A stretch of DNA of 64,000 nucleotides from Rodentibacter abscessus (GCF_047160095.1 NZ_AP038785.1:806001-870000); one strand, 5' to 3'. Numbered from the stretch's first letter, positions 16,284 through 25,625 are shown. Translations and numbers: made by a program. Notes: generated by a model from the sequence alone, not told the origin.

Positions 16284-17117
16284 TTACTCTAGTTTTGTTG
16301 ATTCTTTCTCTAAGCCCAACGTAATCGCCAGTGTTTGTACTAATGTCATTGTTGAGCATTGAGAACGAAATCCCAGCACCTGCGCTTCTTTAATAATAAA
16401 AGAAATATCACTAAAGGTAAGCAAAGGGCTAATTTGGCTATCCGTAATCGCAATTTGCCTTACCCCTTTCTTAGCCGCAATGCTGGCAATATTTAAGGTT
16501 TCATCCGCATAAGGTGAAAAACTGATAACAACGATAACGTCTCCTTCTTTAATTTGACTAAGCTGCTCATCAAACATTCCCCCTAATCCGTCAATCACAA
16601 AAGAGCGACAATCTAAATGTAGTAAAGCATAATTGAAATAGCAGGCAACACTAAAAGAACGTTTCAAGCCTATAACAAAAATATTATTGGCTTGATTTAA
16701 AATTTTTGCTGCTGCACGAAGCTGTTGGGTATCGGTATTTGCTGCTAGCTGTTGAAGAGCGTGCCCGTTGGCTTGGGAAAAAATCGATAAAATATTTTCA
16801 ACCGAGTTATTGTGCTGCTTATTAAGTTTGTGGGAAAGTTGTAACCGCTCCGTATAATTCGTGGTTTTTTCCATAAGATTTTCCCGAAAGATCTGTTTCA
16901 TTTCATTAAAACCGGAAAAACCGAACTCTGCAGCAAAGCGAATGAGGGTTGAAGGAGGGACATTAGCCTTTTCTGAAATAACGGCTACCGTATCAAAAAC
17001 AATACTATCGCTGTTATCTAAAACATATTGAGCAACCTGCTTTAAGCGTTTACTTAAACTATCATAACGTAATCGTATTTTATTTTGCAGATCTTTTAAT
17101 TGCGTATTTTCTTCCAT
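16284..17117 (-). CDS. RpiR-family transcriptional regulator with SIS domain (putative inositol regulator)
   Basis: 277 aa. The N-terminal RpiR helix-turn-helix domain (about 1-80) contains LSKRLKQVAQYVLDNSD and SEKANVPPSTLIRFAAEFGFSGFNEMKQ; the C-terminal SIS sugar-phosphate domain (about 110-250) contains NNIFVIGLKRSFSVACYF and GDVIVVISFSPYADET. The frame can extend to a TTG at 17159, but ATG 17117 has AAAGG just upstream and begins the conserved part. It lies at the left edge of the inositol cluster. RpiR-type IolR proteins control iol genes in other proteobacteria, so I infer that it binds the ATGAAAT-N4-ATTTCAT palindromes at the iol promoters, sensing an inositol phosphate-like intermediate. 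Confidence 0.85.
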   Translation of the reverse strand: MEENTQLKDLQNKIRLRYDSLSKRLKQVAQYVLDNSDSIVFDTVAVISEKANVPPSTLIRFAAEFGFSGFNEMKQIFRENLMEKTTNYTERLQLSHKLNKQHNNSVENILSIFSQANGHALQQLAANTDTQQLRAAAKILNQANNIFVIGLKRSFSVACYFNYALLHLDCRSFVIDGLGGMFDEQLSQIKEGDVIVVISFSPYADETLNIASIAAKKGVRQIAITDSQISPLLTFSDISFIIKEAQVLGFRSQCSTMTLVQTLAITLGLEKESTKLE

Positions 17118-17456
17118 ATTTACCTTTGTAACCGATTGAACGGAAAGGACTATCGTCAATAATAAAAAGTGTGATGATTTTCTACTTTTTTATTTACAGC
17201 TATGCCGATGTGTCTTAATAATGCCCAAACAATGAGCAACTATTTTATATCAATATATTTTTTTAATAAAATCAAATCGCTGTTTTAATATATTTTTATT
17301 CAACACAAAAGACATATCGCATTCTATTTCCGATATTATGCGGTGATTACAGAATTTGTTATTTTTTAGAAACGGACATGACTGCCTAAATCTTCTTATT
17401 AATTTAACACCAATGGAGCCTATCAACATACATTCGGCTACATTGGTGTTCTCTGA
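17118..17456. other. Gap between rpiR and iolB, with an inverted repeat
   Basis: Non-coding and AT-rich; presumed to hold the rpiR promoter. Next to the iolB end is an inverted repeat AACACCAATG / CATTGGTGTT (17406-17415 and 17441-17450) with a 25-base loop. It probably terminates iolB transcription but lacks a clean T tract. No other gene seen. Confidence 0.5.
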
Positions 17457-18290
17457 CTATTTTTCAAATTTTTTGGCATATTCAGAGGTATTTATCCAAC
17501 TATGATCTTTCTCCCAACTAAAACGCCATTGTCTTACGGGCCCTGCCATCACATTTAGATAGTAATTATTATATCCTGCTATTGTTGCAACAGGGTGATA
17601 GCCTTTCGAAACTTGCACAACATCACCATCATAAACCGCCATACATTCATCTAAAGATCTATCATCAGTATAAACCCGCTGCAATGCAAAACCTTGTGGC
17701 GGATCAAAACGATGATAATAAGTTTCTTCCAAATAAGTTTCCTGATCTGAATTTTTCTGATCGTGTTTATGGCTTGGAAAAGAACTCGTGCAACCTTCAT
17801 CCGTAAAAACCTCAACAACTAATAACGCATCAGCCGCTTCTGCTTCGGGCAAAATGTTATGGACCAAACGTTTATTATTGCCATACCCTCTTTTTTCAAC
17901 GCTTATCTGTTCCGGCGTAATTAAACGTACAGGTAAATTCCCTTGGCTTGGTGCCCGACATACGGCAATTTCTGCTTCGGTATCAGCGGTGATATGAATA
18001 ATTCGGTTATGCGGTACATAAACCGCATAAGGTGGAATTTTTTCGAAAGGTGTCATCCGATTACCGATTTTATGAAATGTTTGCTCTGCAACGGTTACAC
18101 TGACTTTCCCGGCAATCATCACTAAACAGACTTCGGTTTTTTCAGTATCTAAAACTAAATTTTGCAGGTTTTTTAGATGATACATTTCAAAACCGACATA
18201 TTCCCATTTAGCACTTTCCGGTGTAATTTTTTGTACTTCACCATTTTCTAAAGGGGCGTTTTTTCTGGATTTTGACAATAAATAACTCAT
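17457..18290 (-). CDS. iolB: 5-deoxy-glucuronate isomerase
   Basis: 277 aa, usual family length. It converts 5-deoxy-D-glucuronate to 2-deoxy-5-keto-D-gluconate in myo-inositol breakdown. It is a two-cupin protein; the second cupin carries metal-ligand type residues in SSFPSHKHDQ, followed by EETYYHRFDPPQGFALQRVYTDDRSLDE, the IolB signature, and GYHPVATIAGYNNYYLNVMAGP. The ribosome site AAGGAG lies before ATG. Transcribed alone leftwards and divergent from iolA; the shared 200-base promoter region has a CRP-like site and the iol palindrome. Confidence 0.95.
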   Translation of the reverse strand: MSYLLSKSRKNAPLENGEVQKITPESAKWEYVGFEMYHLKNLQNLVLDTEKTEVCLVMIAGKVSVTVAEQTFHKIGNRMTPFEKIPPYAVYVPHNRIIHITADTEAEIAVCRAPSQGNLPVRLITPEQISVEKRGYGNNKRLVHNILPEAEAADALLVVEVFTDEGCTSSFPSHKHDQKNSDQETYLEETYYHRFDPPQGFALQRVYTDDRSLDECMAVYDGDVVQVSKGYHPVATIAGYNNYYLNVMAGPVRQWRFSWEKDHSWINTSEYAKKFEK

Positions 18291-18364
18291 ATTTTCTCCT
18301 TACTTACTGAATATTCAAAATCATACGCTTTTAAACAAATTGGTCTAGAACATTTTTCCAAAAA

Positions 18365-18442
18365 TTAGATCCAGCTCACAAAATGAAATTTTTATTTCAA
18401 AAAATGGTTCTTGATATTGATTTATTGAAATAAATATTTTAC
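18365..18442. promoter_or_regulatory. Divergent iolB/iolA control region: CRP-like site plus iol palindromes
   Basis: TTAGA-TCCAGC-TCACA (18365-18380) fits the CRP core TGTGA-N6-TCACA at 8 of 10. Two bases later comes ATGAAAT-TTTT-ATTTCAA (18383-18400), one base short of a perfect 18-base palindrome. A weaker copy, TTGAAAT-AAAT-ATTTTAC, lies at 18425-18442, nearer iolA. The same motif recurs at 21444 and 27599. Assignment to the nearby RpiR regulator is inference. Confidence 0.6.
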
Positions 18443-18493
18443 TTTGTATAAAGTCAGTATAGCTATTTCACTAATTAAGTTAAGGAGCAAATG

Positions 18494-20002
18494 ATGGAAA
18501 CCGTGCATAATTTTATTAATGGTAAACAAGTGGAAAGCCAAGGCGAAAGTGTTTGGCCTATTTTTAACCCTGCAACCGGTGAACAAATTCGCCAAGTCCG
18601 AATGAGTACGGCAGAAGAAGTAAATGCAGCCACAGAAGCTGCCTATAACGCTTTCCCTGCTTGGGCGGCGACTTCTCCACTCAGACGGGCTAGAATTTTA
18701 TTTAAATTTAAAGAATTATTACAACGAGACTGGGACACGTTGGCACGCTTAATCACTGAAGAACACGGAAAAGTTTATTCGGATTCCTGCGGAGAACTGA
18801 CTCGTGGATTAGAAGTAGTAGAATTTGCTTGTGGTATTCCTCATTTATTAAAAGGTGAATTTTCAGAACAAGTCGGCAAAGGGATCGATATTCATTCAAG
18901 TATGCAACCTCTAGGAGTAACGGTTGGTATTACGCCTTTTAACTTTCCTGCTATGGTGCCAATGTGGATGTTTCCTATTGCTTTAGCTTGCGGGAATACC
19001 TTTATTTTAAAACCGGCAAAAGCCGATCCTTCTTTATCCATTCGTTTAGCGGAATTACTAAAAGAAGCCGGCTTACCTGATGGTGTATTTAATGTTGTCC
19101 ATGGTGATCGTCAAGATAATGAAATTTTATTACGTGATCCGAGGGTACAAGCCGTCAGCTTTGTTGGTTCAACCACCGCAGCAGCCCATGTACATAAAAT
19201 CGGTTCGGAACACGGAAAGCGGGTTCAAGCGCTGGGAGCAGCGAAAAATCACGGATTAGTGATGCCTGATGCCGACATTGATACAACGGTAAATGCCATT
19301 TTAGGTGCTGCATTTGGTGCAGCCGGTGAACGCTGTATGGCCCTACCTTTAATTGTAACAATTGATGATGAAACGGCAGATAAATTAGTTGCCGCTCTTA
19401 AGCCGAAAGTAGAAAATTTACGCTTTGGTCCGGGAATAACACCGGAAGGTGAAAAAGAAATGGATTTCGGCCCCTTAATAACCCAACAACATTTAGACAA
19501 TGTTACCCGTTACATTGACATAGGGATTGAAGAGGGGGCTACTCTACTTGTTGACGGACGAGGTAAAAAACCGGAGGGATACGAAAAAGGCTATTTTATC
19601 GGCGGTACCCTATTTGACAATGTAACACCGGATATGACGATTTATAAAGAAGAAATTTTTGGTCCGGTTTTAGGAGTTGTTCGGGCAAATAGCTTTGAAC
19701 ACGCAATGAAGTTAATTAATGAGCATCCATTTGGCAACGGCACGGCAATCTTTACTGCCGATGGCGGAACTGCTCGCGAATTTGCTTATCATGTACAAGC
19801 CGGTATGGTCGGCGTTAATGTACCGATTCCTGTTCCAATGGCATTCCACTGTTTTGGTGGTTGGAAACATTCTGCATACGGAGCATTGAATGTATATGGA
19901 ACGGACGGCGTGCGTTTTTATACGAAGATGAAAACCGTTACAACACGTTGGCCGAATAAATTCACCTTAGAAAATGCTGCTTTCAGTATGCCTACGCTAT
20001 AA
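18494..20002 (+). CDS. iolA: (Methyl)malonate-semialdehyde dehydrogenase (acylating)
   Basis: 502 aa, CoA-acylating aldehyde dehydrogenase of the MmsA/IolA type. It converts malonate semialdehyde, the last inositol breakdown product, to acetyl-CoA and CO2. Seen: N-terminal FINGKQVES and FNPATGEQI, GVTVGITPFNFPAMVPMWMFP, NAD-fold FVGSTTAAAHV and the catalytic Cys in GAAGERCMALP, then KEEIFGPVLGVVRAN. ATG occurs at 18491 and 18494; the second lies 6 bases from AAGGAG and is preferred. It is the first gene rightwards from the divergent promoter and is followed by its own terminator. Confidence 0.94.
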   Translation: METVHNFINGKQVESQGESVWPIFNPATGEQIRQVRMSTAEEVNAATEAAYNAFPAWAATSPLRRARILFKFKELLQRDWDTLARLITEEHGKVYSDSCGELTRGLEVVEFACGIPHLLKGEFSEQVGKGIDIHSSMQPLGVTVGITPFNFPAMVPMWMFPIALACGNTFILKPAKADPSLSIRLAELLKEAGLPDGVFNVVHGDRQDNEILLRDPRVQAVSFVGSTTAAAHVHKIGSEHGKRVQALGAAKNHGLVMPDADIDTTVNAILGAAFGAAGERCMALPLIVTIDDETADKLVAALKPKVENLRFGPGITPEGEKEMDFGPLITQQHLDNVTRYIDIGIEEGATLLVDGRGKKPEGYEKGYFIGGTLFDNVTPDMTIYKEEIFGPVLGVVRANSFEHAMKLINEHPFGNGTAIFTADGGTAREFAYHVQAGMVGVNVPIPVPMAFHCFGGWKHSAYGALNVYGTDGVRFYTKMKTVTTRWPNKFTLENAAFSMPTL

Positions 20003-20015
20003 GTGCGGTCGAAAT

Positions 20016-20045
20016 AAAGGAAGATTTTTAAGTCTTCCTTTTTTC
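20016..20045 (+). terminator. iolA terminator
   Basis: Stem AAAGGAAGA / TCTTCCTTT with an 8-base loop and a long T tract; preceded by a USS at 20001-20009. Confidence 0.85.
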
Positions 20046-20138
20046 TTATTTCTCGTATTTATTTTCGTAAAATTTATCACTTTAGTTTATTAAATATGAT
20101 CAATTTATATTGATGATAACTTTAATAAGGAGTTAACG

Positions 20139-21275
20139 ATGGAAACGGTTCGTATCGGTTTAATCGGTACCGGGTATATAGGACGCTGCCATGCTATTGC
20201 TTACGCTCAAGCCCCGACAGTATTCGATTTAGAAGCAAAATTAGAGCGGGAATATTTGGCAGAAATTACGCCTGCATTAGCGGCACAAAAAGCAAAGGAA
20301 TTTGGCTTTAATCGCTCAACGGGAAATTGGTTTGATGTTGTGCAAGATCCGAATGTTGATGTTATTGATATTTGTACGCCTAATTTTCTACATAAAGAAA
20401 TTGCACTCGCCGCAATGGCACATGGCAAACATATTTACTGTGAAAAACCCCTCGCATTAACCTCAGCTGATGCTAAACAAATGTATGAAGCGGCTGAAAA
20501 AGCAGGCGTGAAAACGTTAGTTGGATTTAATTACATTAAAAATCCGACTACACAGCTGGCGCGAGAAATTATAGCGAATGGAGAAATCGGAGAAATCGTG
20601 CATTTCTACGGCACGCATAACGAGGACTATCTCGCTAACCCAAACACACCTTTAGATTGGCATTGTCTTACTGCAAAAGCAGGATTAGGCGCATTAGGTG
20701 ATTTAGGTGCACATATCGTGCAAATGTCACAATATCTATTAGGTAGCGATATTAAAGAGGTAATCGGCGATAAGCAAACCGTTATTCCACAACGCCCTAA
20801 TTCAAAAAATCTTACGGAATATTTACCTGTAGAGAATGAAGACCAAGCAACGGCAATGCTCCGTTTTGCAAATGGTTGTATGGGAACAATTGAAACATCA
20901 CGCATTGCCTGCGGTAGGAAAATGGGGCTTAGCTATGTGATTACCGGCACCAAAGGCACAATCAGTTACACACAAGAACGAATGGCGGAATTAAAACTTT
21001 ACTTGCATGAGGCCCCCCCGGCACGTCAAGGTTTTAAAACTATTTTGACCGGGCCCTTACATCCCGATTATAAAAACTTTTGTATCAGTGCGGGTCATGG
21101 AATCGGTTTTAATGATCAAAAAACCGTTGAAATTCGAGATCTCATTCTCGGTATTGCCCGCAATAAAACGATGTATCCGGATTTTTATGAGGGATTTAAA
21201 GTTTCCCGTGTATTAGATGCGATCGCACTTTCCTGCCGACAAAAACGTTGGGTTATGGTTGATGAATTGGGTTGA
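20139..21275 (+). CDS. Gfo/Idh/MocA-family oxidoreductase (putative inositol dehydrogenase)
   Basis: 378 aa. The N-terminal NAD(P) fold has GTGYIGRCHAIAY, DICTPNFLHKEIA and the catalytic-lysine motif CEKPLAL; the C-terminal alpha/beta domain has GDLGAHIVQ. It is distinct from and longer than the iolG product at 30745. The context suggests an inositol-isomer dehydrogenase (for example scyllo-inositol) feeding 2-keto-inositol into the same path, but substrate cannot be read from the sequence. It has its own upstream gap of 136 bases with ribosome site AAGGAG, and ends in TGA. Calling it a second iolG would overstate what is seen. Confidence 0.8.
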   Translation: METVRIGLIGTGYIGRCHAIAYAQAPTVFDLEAKLEREYLAEITPALAAQKAKEFGFNRSTGNWFDVVQDPNVDVIDICTPNFLHKEIALAAMAHGKHIYCEKPLALTSADAKQMYEAAEKAGVKTLVGFNYIKNPTTQLAREIIANGEIGEIVHFYGTHNEDYLANPNTPLDWHCLTAKAGLGALGDLGAHIVQMSQYLLGSDIKEVIGDKQTVIPQRPNSKNLTEYLPVENEDQATAMLRFANGCMGTIETSRIACGRKMGLSYVITGTKGTISYTQERMAELKLYLHEAPPARQGFKTILTGPLHPDYKNFCISAGHGIGFNDQKTVEIRDLILGIARNKTMYPDFYEGFKVSRVLDAIALSCRQKRWVMVDELG

Positions 21276-21375
21276 GTTTAATTAATTCCGGATTATCTAT
21301 TCTAAAACGGTAATTCAAAAAATTGCCATTCTTTCATCTTACAACAAGAAAAAATGAAGGTTAATTCAGAAAAAA

Positions 21376-21461
21376 TGAGATCTATTTCACATAATTATAA
21401 CATCATTGTTGTGTGGTTTTATTTGCTATGCTACATTCAAAAAATGAAATAAAAAATTCAT
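21376..21461 (+). promoter_or_regulatory. Control region of the inositol ABC transporter genes
   Basis: TGAGA-TCTATT-TCACA (21376-21391) matches the CRP core at 9 of 10 and has good A/T flanks. ATGAAAT-AAAA-AATTCAT (21444-21461) matches the iol palindrome with one mismatch. ATTTCAT and TTGAAAT half sites follow at 21463-21479. The 282-base gap holds nothing else recognisable apart from the ribosome site AAGGAG. Confidence 0.6.
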
Positions 21462-21557
21462 TATTTCATATTTTGAAATTTATATTCGTGAAAAGTGGTC
21501 GGTAATATAGCGGTATTTCAATCATCTTATTTTATCTTTTACATCAAGGAGTAATTT

Positions 21558-22496
21558 ATGAAAAAGACATTATTAACGCTATTATGCGCAGGTATATTAT
21601 TCTCATCACAGAATGCAATAGCCAAAAATCTCGTGATTGGTGCGCCTATGCAATCTTTTGCGGATAAATGGCAAACCTACTTACAAGATGCGATTCGTGA
21701 TTTTGATGCGCAGCATGATGATGTTGAAATCAAACTTTCTGATGCAAATAGTGATCCTGCCCGTTTATTAAATGATGTCGAAACCTTTATCGATCAAAAA
21801 GTCGATGCACTTTTAGTCGTACCAACAGACCCCAACATTGTCAAAGTCATTGCCCGTAAAGCCAAAAAAGCCAATATTCCGCTTATCATCGTTAATCGTA
21901 AACCTAATGATGAAGATATGCACTTAATCACCAGTTTTGTAGGCTCTGATGAATTGGAAGGGGGACGTATCCAAGCTGATTTTATTGTTAATCAACTGAA
22001 TGGAAAACCGGCTGAAAGCATTATTTTACTCGGCATTTTAGGCTTAGATGCAACGACAAAACGTACTCAAGGTAACAAAGAAGTATTTAAAAAGCATAGC
22101 AATATTAAAGTGATTGCAGAACAAGAAGGCAAATGGGAGCGCGATCGCGGATTACAAATCGCCGAAAATTTAATTGCCGCAAATAAGAACTTAAACGTGA
22201 TTGTCAGCAACAATGACGAAATGGCAATCGGTGCGATATTAGCCAGCCGTAAACTCGGATTAAAAGACGATGATGTACTCATTGTCGGGCTTGATGCCAC
22301 ACCGGACGCACTTGAATATCTCGGTAAAGGGCTAGACGCAACGGTTTATCAGTCTGCTATCGGTCAAGGTACAACCGGTGCAGAAATCGCTTATGCAGCG
22401 GCTAAGGGTGAACAAGTGCCACATGTTAAATGGGTGCCTTTTGAATTAGTTACTCCGGATAAAAAAGCGGAATATCAAGCAAAATATAAGAAATAA
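21558..22496 (+). CDS. Sugar ABC transporter substrate-binding protein (inositol type)
   Basis: 312 aa with an N-terminal signal peptide (MKKTLLTLLCAGILFSSQNA, cleavage after about residue 22). It is a RbsB-like periplasmic type I binding protein: DANSDPARLLNDVETFIDQKVDALLVVPTD, VIVSNNDEMAIGAILASRKL, and VGLDATPDALEYLGKG. It is the first of three genes forming a carbohydrate ABC importer (binding protein, double ATPase, permease) within the inositol genes, like the Caulobacter IbpA-IatA-IatP system; inositol is the inferred ligand. The preceding promoter region carries the iol palindrome. Confidence 0.88.
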   Translation: MKKTLLTLLCAGILFSSQNAIAKNLVIGAPMQSFADKWQTYLQDAIRDFDAQHDDVEIKLSDANSDPARLLNDVETFIDQKVDALLVVPTDPNIVKVIARKAKKANIPLIIVNRKPNDEDMHLITSFVGSDELEGGRIQADFIVNQLNGKPAESIILLGILGLDATTKRTQGNKEVFKKHSNIKVIAEQEGKWERDRGLQIAENLIAANKNLNVIVSNNDEMAIGAILASRKLGLKDDDVLIVGLDATPDALEYLGKGLDATVYQSAIGQGTTGAEIAYAAAKGEQVPHVKWVPFELVTPDKKAEYQAKYKK

Positions 22497-22598
22497 CACG
22501 GAATATTAAGGTGGTTACACGCCGCCTTAATAAAAAACTACTCAAAAAATTACCGCACTTTATGACAGAAATATTGATCACAAGTGAAGGAGTAACAA

Positions 22599-24101
22599 AT
22601 GGATTCAAACCGTTCCCCTTATATCTTAGAAATGCGCCGCGTGTCTAAAACCTTCCCCGGCGTTAAAGCGCTGGATAACATTAATCTAAAAATCAAGTGT
22701 GGTACTGTACATGCTCTAATGGGTGAGAATGGTGCAGGAAAATCCACGTTAATGAAAATTCTTTATGGCATTTATATCCCGGATGCCGGCGGCGAATTAA
22801 TTTTAGACGGAAAGCCCTTCAATCCACACCGACCTATTGATGCCATTCGTAACGGGTTAACCATGGTTCCGCAAGAAATCTCACCGGCTGCCAATTTAAC
22901 TATTGCAGATAATTTTTATCTAGGACGTGAAATTACCACGAAAAAATTCTTTTTAAACCAAAAAGAAATGGATAAAAGAGCGGCAGAAATTTTGGCTGAG
23001 TTAGGCGTACCTATGGATGTTACTGCAAAAATGTCCGATGTTTCCGTTGCAAAAGCACAATTAGTGGCAATTGCTACCGCTGTATCTAATGACGCCAAAG
23101 TAATTATTATGGATGAGCCTACTACAGCCTTGACTGAAAATGAGGTAGAGCAACTTTATAAAATCATTGATAAGGTAAAAAGCCGTGGTATTGCCATTAT
23201 TTTTATCTCTCATAAACTAGACGAAGTTTTTCGTGTGTCAGACGAAATCACCGTGATTCGTGACGGACAATATATTGATACGAAACCGATTACTGATGTA
23301 ACAAAAGAGCAGCTGATTTCAATGATGGTTGGTCGGGATATGTCAGAAATGTTCCAACGCGAGGATTTACAACCATCAGATGAGGTTGTCATTGAAATTA
23401 GAGATCTTTGTCGAAAAGGACATTATCAAAATGTGAATTTTTCTGTCCATAAAGGGGAAATCTTTGGTATTGCCGGTCTTGTTGGGGCAGGACGTTCTGA
23501 AATTGTCGAAGGATTATTCGGTTATAAACCGGCAGATAGCGGTGAAATTTATATTCACGGAGAAAAAGCCAATATAAAAACCCCGCTTGATGCAATGAAA
23601 CACAAAATCGGTTTTGTTACAGAAGATCGCAAATTAACCGGGCTTTTCCTAAATCTAAGCATTACCGACAATATGATTATGCCTGAAATGTCGCCGTATT
23701 TAGAACACTTCCTCCTCTCCGACCAAAAAGCACAAAAAACCGCTTACGAACAAAAAGCAAAATTAAAAATTAAAGCACCTAATGTTGATGTGATTACCAA
23801 TAACTTATCCGGTGGAAATCAGCAAAAAGTCTTATTAGCACGATGGTTATTATTAGAACCGGATATTCTTATTCTCGATGAACCGACAAAAGGGATTGAT
23901 GTGGGGGCAAAGGCAGAACTCTATAAATTAATGGTGGAATTAGCCAAACAAGGAAAAAGTATCATTATGATTACTTCGGATATGCTTGAATTACTGTCAA
24001 TGAGTGATCGTGTAATGGTTATGCATGAAGGGAAACAAGTAGGCATTATTCCTCGAACAGAATTAACTCAAGAGCGTGTTTTAGCACTGGCTTCAGGTTG
24101 A
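22599..24101 (+). CDS. Sugar ABC transporter ATP-binding protein (tandem ATPase)
   Basis: 500 aa with two ABC ATPase domains, the usual design in ribose-type importers. Domain 1 (about 1-250) has Walker A GENGAGKST and Walker B VIIMDEPTTAL. Domain 2 (about 255-500) has GLVGAGRSEIVEGLFG in the Walker A place, signature LSGGNQQKVLLARWL and Walker B ILILDEPTKGIDVGAK. It powers the transporter from the cytoplasmic side. It follows the binding protein after 102 bases and a USS-bearing gap, has ribosome site AAGGAG, and ends in TGA. Confidence 0.94.
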   Translation: MDSNRSPYILEMRRVSKTFPGVKALDNINLKIKCGTVHALMGENGAGKSTLMKILYGIYIPDAGGELILDGKPFNPHRPIDAIRNGLTMVPQEISPAANLTIADNFYLGREITTKKFFLNQKEMDKRAAEILAELGVPMDVTAKMSDVSVAKAQLVAIATAVSNDAKVIIMDEPTTALTENEVEQLYKIIDKVKSRGIAIIFISHKLDEVFRVSDEITVIRDGQYIDTKPITDVTKEQLISMMVGRDMSEMFQREDLQPSDEVVIEIRDLCRKGHYQNVNFSVHKGEIFGIAGLVGAGRSEIVEGLFGYKPADSGEIYIHGEKANIKTPLDAMKHKIGFVTEDRKLTGLFLNLSITDNMIMPEMSPYLEHFLLSDQKAQKTAYEQKAKLKIKAPNVDVITNNLSGGNQQKVLLARWLLLEPDILILDEPTKGIDVGAKAELYKLMVELAKQGKSIIMITSDMLELLSMSDRVMVMHEGKQVGIIPRTELTQERVLALASG

Positions 24102-24160
24102 TTATTCCATTGTTAAAGATTCAATTTAATTGCTAAACATTTCAAAATAAGGACGTAATT

Positions 24161-25114
24161 ATGTCAAATCCTACCTTAAAGAAACTGTTAAATACCTACG
24201 GAATGGTGCTAATTCTAATTCTATTATTTTTGAGTTTATCAATTTCAATAGATGGTTTTTTCTCTGCGCGTACGATATGGAGTATTATTGAGCAAGTTTC
24301 TATGTTTGGAATTATTGCTATTGGCGTAACTTTCATTATTATCACCACAGGAATTGATCTTTCATCAGGTTCTGTTGTGGCACTCACAGCAGTATTATCC
24401 GCCTCTATTGTTACGGGCGGCGATTCGGTTACTGCCGCATTAATCGCCTTTGGAGCATCAATCTTACTTGGTGCGGCACTTGGTGCAGTTAACGGAGGTT
24501 TAACTGCAATCGGCGGTATTCCGCCATTCATTGCCACATTGGGTATGATGATTATCGCTCGCGGTGCTGCTCAGCTTTATTCTGATGGCCGCCCGATTGA
24601 TGCTTCATCAGAGGCGTTTACTTGGATTTCGGATGTCAGTATTTTTAGCTTACCGGGTTTGGTATTGCTATATATTATCATTGTTATAGGATCACATATT
24701 TTACTTAGTCGCTCGACCTTTGGACGTCACGTCTATGCCGTAGGAGGCAATTTAAATGCGGCGAAAATCTGTGGTATTAATACGACTAAAACGTTAATTT
24801 GGGTTTATATACTTGGAGGTGCGTTATCAGGATTAGCCGGGGCGTTATTGGCTGCACGAACTTATGCCGGTAACCCTTCATACGGGCTTTCTTGGGAACT
24901 GGACGCAATTGCCGCCGCTGTAATTGGCGGTGTATCGCTCAGTGGTGGTTTCGGTACTATTCCAATGTGTGTGATAGGTGCATTAATTATCGGAACAACG
25001 AATAAAGGGCTTAATATGCTCGGCGTAGATCCCTACTGGCAGCAAATTGTAAAAGGCGGAATTATTGTTGTGGCAGTATTATTGGATACTTTAAAACGTC
25101 GTAAAAAAAGTTAG
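24161..25114 (+). CDS. Sugar ABC transporter permease
   Basis: 317 aa, BPD_transp_2 (RbsC-like) inner-membrane permease with about eight to ten hydrophobic helices. Signature parts: TGIDLSSGSVVALTAVLSA, GAVNGGLTAIGGIPPFIATLGMMIIARG, SRSTFGRHVYAVGGNLNAAKICGIN (cytoplasmic coupling loop) and ELDAIAAAVIGGVSLSGG. It is the last gene of the transporter operon and is followed by a terminator. With the binding protein and the tandem ATPase it forms a full importer. Confidence 0.93.
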   Translation: MSNPTLKKLLNTYGMVLILILLFLSLSISIDGFFSARTIWSIIEQVSMFGIIAIGVTFIIITTGIDLSSGSVVALTAVLSASIVTGGDSVTAALIAFGASILLGAALGAVNGGLTAIGGIPPFIATLGMMIIARGAAQLYSDGRPIDASSEAFTWISDVSIFSLPGLVLLYIIIVIGSHILLSRSTFGRHVYAVGGNLNAAKICGINTTKTLIWVYILGGALSGLAGALLAARTYAGNPSYGLSWELDAIAAAVIGGVSLSGGFGTIPMCVIGALIIGTTNKGLNMLGVDPYWQQIVKGGIIVVAVLLDTLKRRKKS

Positions 25115-25152
25115 CTACTCTATTTCCCCCTTACACTACCTCTATTAAAGCA

Positions 25153-25187
25153 AATATCCCGATTATTTATTACCGGGATATTTTTTT
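25153..25187 (+). terminator. Terminator of the transporter operon
   Basis: Stem AATATCCCG / CGGGATATT with a 12-base loop and a T7 tract. Confidence 0.88.
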
Positions 25188-25301
25188 ATTAGGTAACCTT
25201 GAATATTCTTACCTAGAATTTAAACTGACCTAAAAATTTATTGTATGAGTAAATTAGCCCCTCTCCCTTAAAAATTAAAAGTGCGGTAGAAAAACTGCAG
25301 A

Positions 25302-25457
25302 ATTATGCTGCATTTGCACAAGACATCGTAGATACCATCGATCCCGTAGGGGGCAAATTTTTGCCCACCTTTCTAATTACAATATTTCAATGATGGGCAA
25401 CCAGTTGCCCCACTACCCTAAGAAATATCAAAGCTCTGTGTACAATTGATACCTAAT
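25302..25457. repeat. Palindromic repeat element, copy A
   Basis: A 156-base non-coding block. It starts ATTATGCTGCATTTGCACAA (25302-25321) and ends TGTACAATTGATACCTAAT (25439-25457). These ends are imperfect inverted repeats of each other and match the ends flanking the IS110 element (58664 and 59943) and repeat B (38457-38543). Two palindromes lie inside: GGGCAAATTTTTGCCC and GGGCAACCAGTTGCCC; the first recurs in copy B. The rest of the 25188-25575 gap carries only two USS copies (25279 and near 25490). Confidence 0.55.
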
Positions 25458-25574
25458 ACCGGAAAAACATTGCAAATTTTGACCGCACTTTAAGATAAAT
25501 GAAGAGAATCCGAGTATCAAATGATTAGCATATCATTGTAGGCTGTTTATACTCACTTAACTTGGGTTGTCTAG

Positions 25575-25607
25575 ATAAAAAAACATCCTCTCTTTTGAGA
25601 AGATGTT
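25575..25607 (-). terminator. iolC terminator
   Basis: Stem AACATCCTCTC / GAGAAGATGTT (25582-25592 and 25597-25607) with TTTT-type loop; on the minus strand it is followed by a T7 tract. Confidence 0.85.
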
Positions 25608-25625
25608 CATTGTTTTTTTGAAGTA

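Noticed and set aside
24196..24537. 113-aa minus-strand frame opposite the ABC permease
   Set aside because: Antisense of a well-supported permease gene, with no start signal or family match.
25350..25410. GGGCAAATTTTTGCCC and GGGCAACCAGTTGCCC as transcription terminators
   Set aside because: Neither is followed by a T tract, and the nearby genes already have better terminators; they are treated as parts of repeat A.
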